48,759 nucleotides of DNA from Propionivibrio sp. (GTDB taxonomy: Bacteria > Pseudomonadota > Gammaproteobacteria > Burkholderiales > Rhodocyclaceae), in the NCBI RefSeq assembly GCF_016790145.1, contig NZ_JAEUOI010000018.1:1-48759 (forward strand), written 5' to 3'. Positions 15,908 through 22,684 of this stretch are shown here, piece after piece. A program made the translations under genes and the position numbers. Below the pieces are notes generated by a model. That model saw only the letters and a program-made list of their open reading frames with translations. It ran no database searches and was not told the DNA's origin. How positions within the stretch are numbered: position 1 is the stretch's first letter; each line of letters starts with the position of its first letter.

Positions 15908-16465
15908 ATGCTACTAATCCGGAATTACGTACTTGCGTTGCTGGTTTCACTGTTTGCCGGTCTGGCCTGCGCCGCGCCCCCGGTCGCCGACGAGGCGGCT
16001 ACACCCGACGAGGTCATCACCAAGGTGTGGTCTGCGGCAAAATTCCTGCAAGACAAGGGAGTGTCCGGTTTTGCTTCGCTGAACAGCAAGGATGGTCCCT
16101 GGGTCTGGAAAGACAGCTATGTCTTCGCCTTTGACTGTCGCCTTGACCGGATGGTCGCCCATCCGATGCGTCCGGACCTGGTTGGTCGCCCAATCATGCA
16201 GATCACCGACAACAACGGCAAGTACGTCTTCAAGGAACTGTGCAAGGTCGGTTCCCAGCCTCGTGGCGGTTGGGTCGAGTACGTCTGGACGCGGCCGGGG
16301 GCCGGACGCGTATCGCGCAAGCTGTCCTATGCACTCACCGCCAATATCGCTTTCTCGACCGGAATCCAGGTCGCCGCCGGGGTCTATGACGAAAAACTCA
16401 CGCTTGACGAACTGAACAAGCTTACCGAGAAAATGGCTGATCCAGCCAAATACCCTGCTCACTAA
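15908..16465 (+). CDS. Secreted single-Cache-domain protein
   Basis: 185 residues starting at ATG 15908 (GGAGAG upstream). A signal peptide ends near LACAA. The rest is one small-molecule-binding Cache fold: AAKFLQDKGVSGFASLNSKD, then YVFAFDCRLDRMVAHPMRP-like beta strands, LVGRPIMQITDNNGKYVFKE, and GWVEYVWTRPG. Cache domains sense small organic acids and amines outside the cytoplasm, usually as part of a receptor. Here there is no membrane-spanning or signalling domain, so it is a free periplasmic Cache protein. Its position after the acetate-type permease suggests a related ligand, which is inferred. Confidence 0.85.
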   Translation: MLLIRNYVLALLVSLFAGLACAAPPVADEAATPDEVITKVWSAAKFLQDKGVSGFASLNSKDGPWVWKDSYVFAFDCRLDRMVAHPMRPDLVGRPIMQITDNNGKYVFKELCKVGSQPRGGWVEYVWTRPGAGRVSRKLSYALTANIAFSTGIQVAAGVYDEKLTLDELNKLTEKMADPAKYPAH

Positions 16466-16555
16466 GCCATTTTCCGCTGCGCAATGCCGGGCTTCGGGAA
16501 AGTGTTGTCGCCCGGCCTTGCGGCCTGAAACCGTGGCGCGGGAGACCAGTCTGGA

Positions 16556-17326
16556 TCAGGCGGGTTGATACGAACCTTCGGCGAACATCGCCACGCGATC
16601 GACCGGCAGCGGCGTCCAGGTTTCGTTGTCGGTCAGTGGCAGGGTGGCGATCAGCGCCACGCGATCTTCCGGTGTGGTCAATTCGCTGAAATCGACCGCC
16701 ACGTCCTGATCCTTGAGGTGGGCGACAGTGAATGGCGCCTGGCGGACGATGTAGTGCAATTCGGTCGAGCGGTGGACGAACAGGCAATCGCCGTTCGACA
16801 GCATGAAATTGAAGGGCCCGTGCGGCCTGACCTGCGCCGCGAATTCTTCCAGGGCTTCACGAAGCGCCAGACGATCGGGCGAACCAGCGGGAAAGCGCAG
16901 GCGAAGCGTTTGCAGCAGGTGGCAGAACGCAAGCTCGCTGTCGGTCTGACCGACCGGCAGGAAGCTGCCATCGAGCTCCGGCAGGTAATCCTCGAGATTG
17001 CCGTTGTGTGCAAAGATCCAGTAGCGGCCCCAGAGTTCGCGCATGAAGGGGTGCGTATTTTCGAGGCCGACCGCACCCTGGGTGGCCTTGCGGATATGGG
17101 CAATGACGTTCAGCGAACGGATCGGGTAATGGCGCACCAGCTCGGCGACCGGCGATTCGCATGAGGGCTGCGGGTCGAGAAAGACGCGCACGCCGCGGCC
17201 CTCGAAAAAAGCGATGCCCCATCCGTCGCGATGCACATCCGTGACTCCGCCACGCGCCTGAAAGCCCGTGAACGAAAAACAGATGTCGGTAGGGACGTTG
17301 CAATTCATCCCCAGGAGTTGGCACAT
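16556..17326 (-). CDS. Class II glutamine amidotransferase (YafJ-like)
   Basis: 256 residues starting MCQLLGMNCNVPTD; Cys2 becomes the N-terminal nucleophile after Met removal. Further Ntn-hydrolase glutaminase motifs are DGWGIAFFEGRG, the HIRKATQG oxyanion/Arg motif, and FAHNGNLEDY. Such stand-alone class II domains hydrolyse glutamine or related gamma-glutamyl amides; the E. coli YafJ substrate is not settled. The upstream frame (13 extra residues) is rejected because Cys2 must follow Met1. The gene is separated by 131 bp from the ABC1 kinase gene. Confidence 0.9.
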   Translation of the reverse strand: MCQLLGMNCNVPTDICFSFTGFQARGGVTDVHRDGWGIAFFEGRGVRVFLDPQPSCESPVAELVRHYPIRSLNVIAHIRKATQGAVGLENTHPFMRELWGRYWIFAHNGNLEDYLPELDGSFLPVGQTDSELAFCHLLQTLRLRFPAGSPDRLALREALEEFAAQVRPHGPFNFMLSNGDCLFVHRSTELHYIVRQAPFTVAHLKDQDVAVDFSELTTPEDRVALIATLPLTDNETWTPLPVDRVAMFAEGSYQPA

Positions 17327-17457
17327 GGAGGCAGATCCGGTTGGTTTCTGCGTATTATCGGACACCCCGGGGATAATTGCGAAGCTGTTCTATCCGGAAC
17401 AGGTCTCCCGGGCCGCGAGATGCACCACGGATACGCAGAGTCTTCCTCCCCCTGGCG

Positions 17458-18780
17458 TTACAAAAAGCCCTTTACCAGACTTTGCACATTGACCCGTGCC
17501 TTCAATTTTACGGCCAGCAGATAGAGCCCGCCGAGTTTGCGGTGCAGAAACAGCGCATCGGCCGGCGGGGTATGCCAGAGATCCTTTTCCCTGCTCAACA
17601 CCAGCGCCGCATCACGGATGCGTGCCGCCAGGTCGGTTTGTCCGAAATCGAATTCCCCGGCATGGCTCAAGGGTGCGCAGGCTTGCGCAAAAATATCGAG
17701 TATCGCCTGGCGGTGTTTTTCCTGAATGCTGCCCTGGAAGTAGCCGATGTCCGAGGCGGCGGTGCTCATCGCCGGACGATCTCCAGACATGGCGCCGAGC
17801 AGCAGCCGGCGATAGGCATCGACGATGGCGGCCGGGTAGACCCGGGTGGCGCCGAAGTCAAGCAGGATCAATTGCCGGGTCGCCGTGTCATAGCGGAAAT
17901 TGGCAAAGTTCGGGTCGGTCTGGATGAGCTGGAAATCAAAAATTTCCCGGAACAGCAGGGTGATCAGCAAACCCACCACGCGATCCCGTTCGGCCTGCGG
18001 GGAATGAATCAGGGATTCGACCGGAACTCCACCCATACAGCACATGGCGAGGACGTTCTCGGTCGTCAGATCGGCGTGCATTTCCGGCAGCAGGTACTCA
18101 GGCTGCTCGGCCAGCAGCCTGCCGTACTGGCTCAGCCAGCCGCCTTCGCGCAGGTAGTCGGCTTCGGCGTGCAATTGGCGCTTGGCGTCCTGCAACAGCG
18201 GTTCGATATCCAGCCCACTGGGCAGCAGGCCGGAAATGCGCAGCAGCGAGGCGACATTATCGATGTCGCTGTCGATGCTCTGGCGTACGCCGGGGTACTG
18301 GACCTTGATCGCCAGGTGGCGGCCGTCGATGGTCTGCGCCAGATGCACCTGACCAATCGACGCTGCCGCAACGGGAGAGAAGGAAAACTGCCGGAAGTGC
18401 CGGTCCCAGCCTTCTCCCCAATTGGCATTGAGCACCGTAACCAGTTGACTCATCGGCATCGGGCGGGCATCGGCGCGCAGGCGCGCCAGAATATCGCCCA
18501 GTTCGGGCGGCAACAGGTCTCCTGCATCCATCGACAGCAGTTGACCGACCTTCATCGCAGCGCCGCGCAATTGCGCAAGTTGATTGGTAACGCGACGTGC
18601 ATTGGCCGGTGTGAGCAGCATATCGCTGACACTCGGACGCTTGCCCTGGGCGAACTGGCGGGCTCCTTCGGCGAGCATGCCGCCGGCGACACCGGTAGCC
18701 AGGCTACCTAGTCGGGCCAGCCTTGACCAGCGTCCGCCGGGAACCGGTAAGGTCTTGGCTTCGGGGCTATCCCCGTTCAC
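17458..18780 (-). CDS. ABC1/UbiB-family atypical kinase
   Basis: 440 residues of the ABC1 (UbiB/COQ8) family. The family-specific KxGQ motif is MKVGQLLSM (77-80), followed by ASIGQVHLA (the Ala-rich loop region), AIKVQYPGV (ATP-binding Lys), DPNFANFRYD (catalytic-loop variant) and LLDFGATR (DFG). UbiB/COQ8 act in ubiquinone biosynthesis, but this short soluble type lacks the C-terminal membrane helices of UbiB and is often encoded with photo-oxidative-stress genes. The start is GTG at 18780, directly after the stop of the upstream gene. It is probably the last gene of the SDR-DUF3429-membrane protein-kinase operon. Confidence 0.88.
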   Translation of the reverse strand: MNGDSPEAKTLPVPGGRWSRLARLGSLATGVAGGMLAEGARQFAQGKRPSVSDMLLTPANARRVTNQLAQLRGAAMKVGQLLSMDAGDLLPPELGDILARLRADARPMPMSQLVTVLNANWGEGWDRHFRQFSFSPVAAASIGQVHLAQTIDGRHLAIKVQYPGVRQSIDSDIDNVASLLRISGLLPSGLDIEPLLQDAKRQLHAEADYLREGGWLSQYGRLLAEQPEYLLPEMHADLTTENVLAMCCMGGVPVESLIHSPQAERDRVVGLLITLLFREIFDFQLIQTDPNFANFRYDTATRQLILLDFGATRVYPAAIVDAYRRLLLGAMSGDRPAMSTAASDIGYFQGSIQEKHRQAILDIFAQACAPLSHAGEFDFGQTDLAARIRDAALVLSREKDLWHTPPADALFLHRKLGGLYLLAVKLKARVNVQSLVKGFL

Positions 18781-19164
18781 TCAGGAACCGGGACGGGGGA
18801 CGTTCCCGGTCTTCGCAGATTTCGCACTCTTCGCCACCGCCGGATTATCCGAATCTTCAAGCGGATAGGCATCGGCGACATAGGCCGGGCCTTTCATCAC
18901 CATGACGATAAAGGCCGCGATGGCTACGGTACAGACAATGCTCCAGTGCAGGATGACTGCACTGATCATGTAGATGTCTATGCTGGTGATACGCATGGCG
19001 ACCAGCGTTTCGCTGCCATCCCAAGGGTACAGCCGGGCCAGGAGCGATGGAACGCACAGGAAAAGCGTTCCGAGCAGGAGTATTCTGGGTAAAAGACGCA
19101 GTACCTCACGCTCCAGACCTGGAGGGGACTTCGTAAATCCGGGTAATTTGGTAAAAAAGTTCAT
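18781..19164 (-). CDS. Small two-helix membrane protein
   Basis: 127 residues from ATG 19164 (MNFFTKLPGFTKSPPG); the longer frame is unsupported. Two hydrophobic segments lie at about 25-45 and 66-90, and a charged C-terminal tail (AKSAKSAKTGNVPRPGS) follows. The segment PSLLARLYPWDGSETL is notable but not assigned to a family by me. The stop abuts the GTG start of the ABC1 kinase gene, so both are co-translated. Function unknown; the cluster context suggests envelope or lipid-oxidation stress. Confidence 0.7.
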   Translation of the reverse strand: MNFFTKLPGFTKSPPGLEREVLRLLPRILLLGTLFLCVPSLLARLYPWDGSETLVAMRITSIDIYMISAVILHWSIVCTVAIAAFIVMVMKGPAYVADAYPLEDSDNPAVAKSAKSAKTGNVPRPGS

Positions 19165-19199
19165 CCTCGGTTCTCCGTCAGGATAGGTCAGAGTTCTTG

Positions 19200-19667
19200 T
19201 CAAAACTTGGCCATGGCGGCTGCGGCCAGACAAACGCAGGCAATCAGACTTAATCGGAAACGCAAAGGCAGATACCATGGGGGCAGTCTGGCGTGGGTGC
19301 CAAGACGAGTGTCCTGCAACAGGTGAACGATAAAACCGGTAATCAGCAGAATGCTCGCGAGTATCGGCGAGAGCAGAAGTGCCGGCCAGGCCAGCATGGC
19401 CGGAACAACGCTCCAGATAAAGCATGCATTGCGACGATGATGGTTGGATTCATGGTTGAGTTCGCTCAGGGTCATGGCGAAGCCCCAGTGCAGGGCGCCA
19501 ACGAAGCTGAGGATCACGGCCCCGTAGGCGATAAGCGCACTGCTGTAGATCGGGGCATGTTGATCGTCAACAAAGATAGCCAGCGTCAGAAAAATAAACG
19601 GCAGCAACCCGCCATAGCCGAGCCAGGCGACGGTGGGCGGGAGAGAAGCGGGCAGAGGTGAGTTCAT
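19200..19667 (-). CDS. DUF3429 membrane protein
   Basis: A 155-residue protein with five hydrophobic segments. The text WLGYGGLLPFIFL at the start and AYGAVILSFVGALHWGFAM in the middle is the DUF3429 pattern. Members have no known biochemical activity. They occur repeatedly next to lipocalin, SDR, FAD oxidoreductase and DNA photolyase genes in light- and singlet-oxygen-responsive clusters, as here. The gene starts 6 bp after the SDR stop and is read in the same direction. Confidence 0.85.
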   Translation of the reverse strand: MNSPLPASLPPTVAWLGYGGLLPFIFLTLAIFVDDQHAPIYSSALIAYGAVILSFVGALHWGFAMTLSELNHESNHHRRNACFIWSVVPAMLAWPALLLSPILASILLITGFIVHLLQDTRLGTHARLPPWYLPLRFRLSLIACVCLAAAAMAKF

Positions 19668-19673
19668 GGCGAT

Positions 19674-20414
19674 TTACTTGATCAGCGGCCGGATGCTGGA
19701 AAAACCGGAGTCCATCGACCACACCTGGCCGGTGACGCGGGCGGCACTTTCAGAGAGCAACCAGACCATCAGTTCGGCGAGTTGATCGGGGGTGGCAATG
19801 CCGGGCAGGGGGTACTGGCGAGCCGCCGCTTCGCGGGCCGGCGCACTGCCGAGAATACGCGCCGCCGCCGGGGTGTCCATGATGCCGGGCGCGACGGCGT
19901 TGATGCGGATGCCTGAAGCCGCATAGGTCGCCGCCGCACCGCGCACCAAGCCCTCGACACCGGCCTTGGCCGCCGCTATGGCCTCGTGATTGGGCGTTCC
20001 GATACGCGCCGCCGCCGACGACACCAGCACCGCTGCGCCAGCAGAGTTGGCGTCTTTCAACGCGCCGACAAAGGCCGACAAGGTATGGAAGGCGCTGATC
20101 AGATTGGCGTTGAGGCAGTCCATGAAGTCGCTCTCGGACATGCGATGCAAGGCGCCGAGACGAATGTTGCCAACGCAGTGGGCGAGAGCGACGGGTTGGA
20201 ATTGATGGGCCTTGGCGACTTCGAGAATGAGGCGCGCTCCGGCAACGCTGGAGCAGTCCGCTACGATCTGGAGATGTCTGTTACCGTAGGCACGAGCCAG
20301 ACGCTCACCGTCACGGCTGCTCAAGATCAGTTTCCAGCCAGCAGCGGCAAGCTTGTCAGCCACCGCCTGGCCCAGCCCGCCAGCGGCGCCGGTGACCAGT
20401 GCTACTTTTTCCAT
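19674..20414 (-). CDS. SDR-family oxidoreductase lacking the catalytic tyrosine
   Basis: 246 residues from ATG 20414. The NAD(P) site TGAAGGLG (8-15) and the C-terminal INAVAPGIMDTP and GQVWSMDSGF motifs are normal for short-chain dehydrogenases. The active-site YxxxK is altered: Lys150 is present (EAIAAAK), but position 146 is Ile in place of Tyr. The usual NNAG motif is also changed (HCVGN). It may bind cofactor without classical dehydrogenase activity. Divergent from the lipocalin gene across a 291-bp region that holds two palindromes. Confidence 0.88.
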   Translation of the reverse strand: MEKVALVTGAAGGLGQAVADKLAAAGWKLILSSRDGERLARAYGNRHLQIVADCSSVAGARLILEVAKAHQFQPVALAHCVGNIRLGALHRMSESDFMDCLNANLISAFHTLSAFVGALKDANSAGAAVLVSSAAARIGTPNHEAIAAAKAGVEGLVRGAAATYAASGIRINAVAPGIMDTPAAARILGSAPAREAAARQYPLPGIATPDQLAELMVWLLSESAARVTGQVWSMDSGFSSIRPLIK

Positions 20415-20705
20415 GCGACCTCCACTATGCTTCTCGTTGCCTCGTCGTAGAAAGGTATCATGCACCAGCTTGTTACGGTGTCTGATATCGTGATGTTAAA
20501 ACAATCAGATCAATACTAACGTCCTGGACAATAAATAAAAATTATCACGTATTACACGTTATTTTCATTTATTGTAGACTTTATTTATTATTTGTCTAGG
20601 ACAATTAAAGTAAATTCTCGTTTTTTCAATTGAAGTATGGCCTGTAGGTCCCTTATCAGGGTATACGATACTCCTCCTGACAACCCTTTTTTTCAGGCAT
20701 TGACC
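20415..20705. promoter_or_regulatory. Divergent promoter region with two GTC-N3-GAC palindromes
   Basis: This AT-rich region separates the SDR operon from the lipocalin operon. Site 1 at 20521-20531 is GTCCTGGACAA and site 2 at 20592-20604 is TTGTCTAGGACAA, a perfect TTGTC-N3-GACAA palindrome. The sites share GTC-N3-GACAA and their centres are 73 bp apart (about seven helical turns). They are flanked by TAAATAAAA and TTATTTATTA, which makes the whole region a large imperfect inverted repeat. A shared dimeric regulator, for example of the MerR/LitR type known for such clusters, is an inference. Confidence 0.55.
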
Positions 20706-21284
20706 ATGACTCACGATTTGCGTAATTCGCAGCAGACCGGCGCGCTTTCGATTCGGCTGCTCTTGCTGTTGCTGGCTTCCCTGATCGGCCTGGGCGCCTG
20801 TTCGACAACGCCACCCGACGGGGTGACCGCCGTTACCCCGTTCGATATCAAGCGCTATGCCGGCAAGTGGTACGAAGTCGCTCGTCTCGACCACTCCTTC
20901 GAGCGCGGTCTGAGCGACGTAAGCGCCACCTACAGCCAGAAAGCTGATGGCAGCCTGGAGGTCATCAACCGGGGTTACGACAACAAGCAGGGTGACTGGC
21001 GCCAGGCGAGCGGCCGGGCCTTGTTCACCGGCGACCCGAACCGCGCCTCGCTGAAGGTTTCGTTCTTCGGGCCGTTTTATGGGGGCTACCATGTCGTTGC
21101 GCTCGATCAGCAAAATTATCGCTGGGCGATGGTGGTCGGACCCGAGCGCGATTATCTGTGGATACTGTCCAGGGACAAGCAGTTGCCGGCAGATGTGCGT
21201 GGGCAACTGCTGCGCCAGGCCAGGGAACTGGGGATTGATGTCGAGCAATTGATCTGGGTAAGCCAGACGCGCGATGACGCTTAG
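20706..21284 (+). CDS. blc: Outer-membrane lipocalin (Blc type)
   Basis: 192 residues from ATG 20706. A lipoprotein signal with lipobox LGAC places lipidation at Cys32. The lipocalin first motif is YAGKWYEVARLDHSFERG, and YVVALDQQNYRWAMV-like text near the end (YHVVALDQQNYRWAMVVG, then YLWILSR) completes the barrel signature. Blc binds lysophospholipids and fatty acids and is linked to membrane repair. It heads the rightward operon with TIGR02450 and FAD oxidoreductase genes. The stretch after the stop contains a near-duplicate of the end of the gene (GATGACGCTTAGG / GATGTCGCTTAGG). Confidence 0.9.
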   Translation: MTHDLRNSQQTGALSIRLLLLLLASLIGLGACSTTPPDGVTAVTPFDIKRYAGKWYEVARLDHSFERGLSDVSATYSQKADGSLEVINRGYDNKQGDWRQASGRALFTGDPNRASLKVSFFGPFYGGYHVVALDQQNYRWAMVVGPERDYLWILSRDKQLPADVRGQLLRQARELGIDVEQLIWVSQTRDDA

Positions 21285-21315
21285 GATGACCCGCGATGTC
21301 GCTTAGGCAAAGTCA

Positions 21316-21552
21316 ATGAATCCGCAAAGCACCCGCCGCTTGAGCCCGAAAAAGCTGCTGCTCAGCAAGTGGACGGCGGCCAATCCGCAGAGCAAGGAAA
21401 AGCATTTCCTGGTTACCCGGGTGACTGCTGAGGAAGCGCACGCTACGCGGATCAAAAGCATAGAACTGGAAGCGGTGTTCACCCGGCGCGTATATACCCT
21501 GCCGTGGCGTGTGCTGAATGACAGCAGTCAGTGGCTGCAGGGCTGGCAGTGA
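21316..21552 (+). CDS. TIGR02450-family Trp-rich protein
   Basis: 78 residues with the family pattern LSPKKLLLSKWTAANPQSKE, then KHFLVTRV, a central IELEAVFTRR and a Trp-rich tail (PWRVLNDSSQWLQGW). The family has no assigned function and is typically found beside photolyase/cryptochrome and MerR-type light regulators. It starts 31 bp after the lipocalin gene; no ribosome site stands out, so coupling with the lipocalin gene is likely. Confidence 0.85.
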   Translation: MNPQSTRRLSPKKLLLSKWTAANPQSKEKHFLVTRVTAEEAHATRIKSIELEAVFTRRVYTLPWRVLNDSSQWLQGWQ

Positions 21553-21631
21553 GCGGGAACACCCAGGTCACGGCCTTGCAGGCGCTTCGCCCGTCCTGTT
21601 CTTGTCAAGGTTTTCGACTACCGGGTCGGGA

Positions 21632-22684
21632 ATGATCAATTTCAATCATCATTTTGCGGTTATCGGCGCCGGCATCGCCGGCTTGTCCTGTGCCACTGCG
21701 CTTCAGCAGGCCGGCCTCAAGGTCAGCCTGTTCGACAAGAGCCGCGGACCGGCCGGGCGCATGAGTACCCGACACGGGGACGGCTGGCAGTGCGACCACG
21801 GCGCCCAGTATTTCACCGCCCGCGACCCTGACTTCCGGGCCGAAGTGTCGCGTTGGGTAGAGGCCGGCGTGGCTGGACTGTGGAAGCCCAGACTGAAAGT
21901 ATTTGATGGCCTATCCTCGCAAGACCGGGATTCGACGCTCGAGCGTTTTGTCGGCGTTCCCTGCATGACAGCGCCGGCCTGCTGGCTGGCCGATTCTCTG
22001 GCGTTCAGCGCGCAGACCACGATCAAGCAATTGCAACGCCACCAGGAGGGCTGGCAGTTGCTATCGCTTGAACACGGGGTGCTGCCTGAATGCTTTGACG
22101 CCATTCTGCTGGCACTCCCGGCACCACAGGCCGCGACCTTGCTGCAGCAGACGTCATCCGCCCTGGTACAACTCGGCGCGCTGGCCGGCAGTGCCGTGAT
22201 GCGCGGCAGTTGGGCGCTGATGCTGCGCTATGCGACGCCGCTTGAGCTGCCGTTCGATGCCGCTTTCGTCAATCAAGGCCCGCTGCGCTGGATCGCGCGC
22301 GATAGCAGCAAACCCGGGCGCAACGGAACAGAAACCTGGTTGCTGCATGCCAGCGCGGAATGGAGCGAAGCTCATCTTGCCGAAGACGCCGACAACATTG
22401 CTGCGCTCCTGCTGCACGCATTCGAGCAACTCGGCGGCACCTCCCCGCAAGCGTGGACGGCGCACCGCTGGCTTTATGCCGACAGCGACCCGGCACTGGA
22501 AATGGCCTGCGCCTGGCAGGCCGAGCACGGTCTGGGACTGTGCGGCGACTGGCTCAACGGCGGCAAGGTCGAGGGGGCATGGCTGAGCGGCAGAGCGCTG
22601 GCGCAACAGGCCGTGAATTCGCTTGGGACAGGCGGTCAGGGCCATGAGATGCCCAGCCGGCCTGCGGGTCTGCCACTACGCTGA
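21632..22684 (+). CDS. FAD-dependent NAD(P)/amine-oxidase-like oxidoreductase
   Basis: 350 residues from ATG 21632; the longer frame overlapping the previous gene is unsupported. The FAD-binding Rossmann motif AVIGAGIAGLSCATAL (8-23) is followed by the GR-M-ST motif (GPAGRMSTRHGDG) and DHGAQYFTARDP. The end carries the FAD motif LGLCGDWLNGGKVEGAWLSG. This is the renalase-like/NAD(P)-binding family seen in photo-oxidative-stress operons; the substrate is unknown. Its last 9 bp overlap the end of the convergent CHASE2-PP2C gene. Confidence 0.88.
   Translation: MINFNHHFAVIGAGIAGLSCATALQQAGLKVSLFDKSRGPAGRMSTRHGDGWQCDHGAQYFTARDPDFRAEVSRWVEAGVAGLWKPRLKVFDGLSSQDRDSTLERFVGVPCMTAPACWLADSLAFSAQTTIKQLQRHQEGWQLLSLEHGVLPECFDAILLALPAPQAATLLQQTSSALVQLGALAGSAVMRGSWALMLRYATPLELPFDAAFVNQGPLRWIARDSSKPGRNGTETWLLHASAEWSEAHLAEDADNIAALLLHAFEQLGGTSPQAWTAHRWLYADSDPALEMACAWQAEHGLGLCGDWLNGGKVEGAWLSGRALAQQAVNSLGTGGQGHEMPSRPAGLPLR

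Noticed and set aside
17377..18711. 444-codon open frame on the plus strand
   Set aside because: Antisense to the ABC1 kinase gene, which has intact family motifs.
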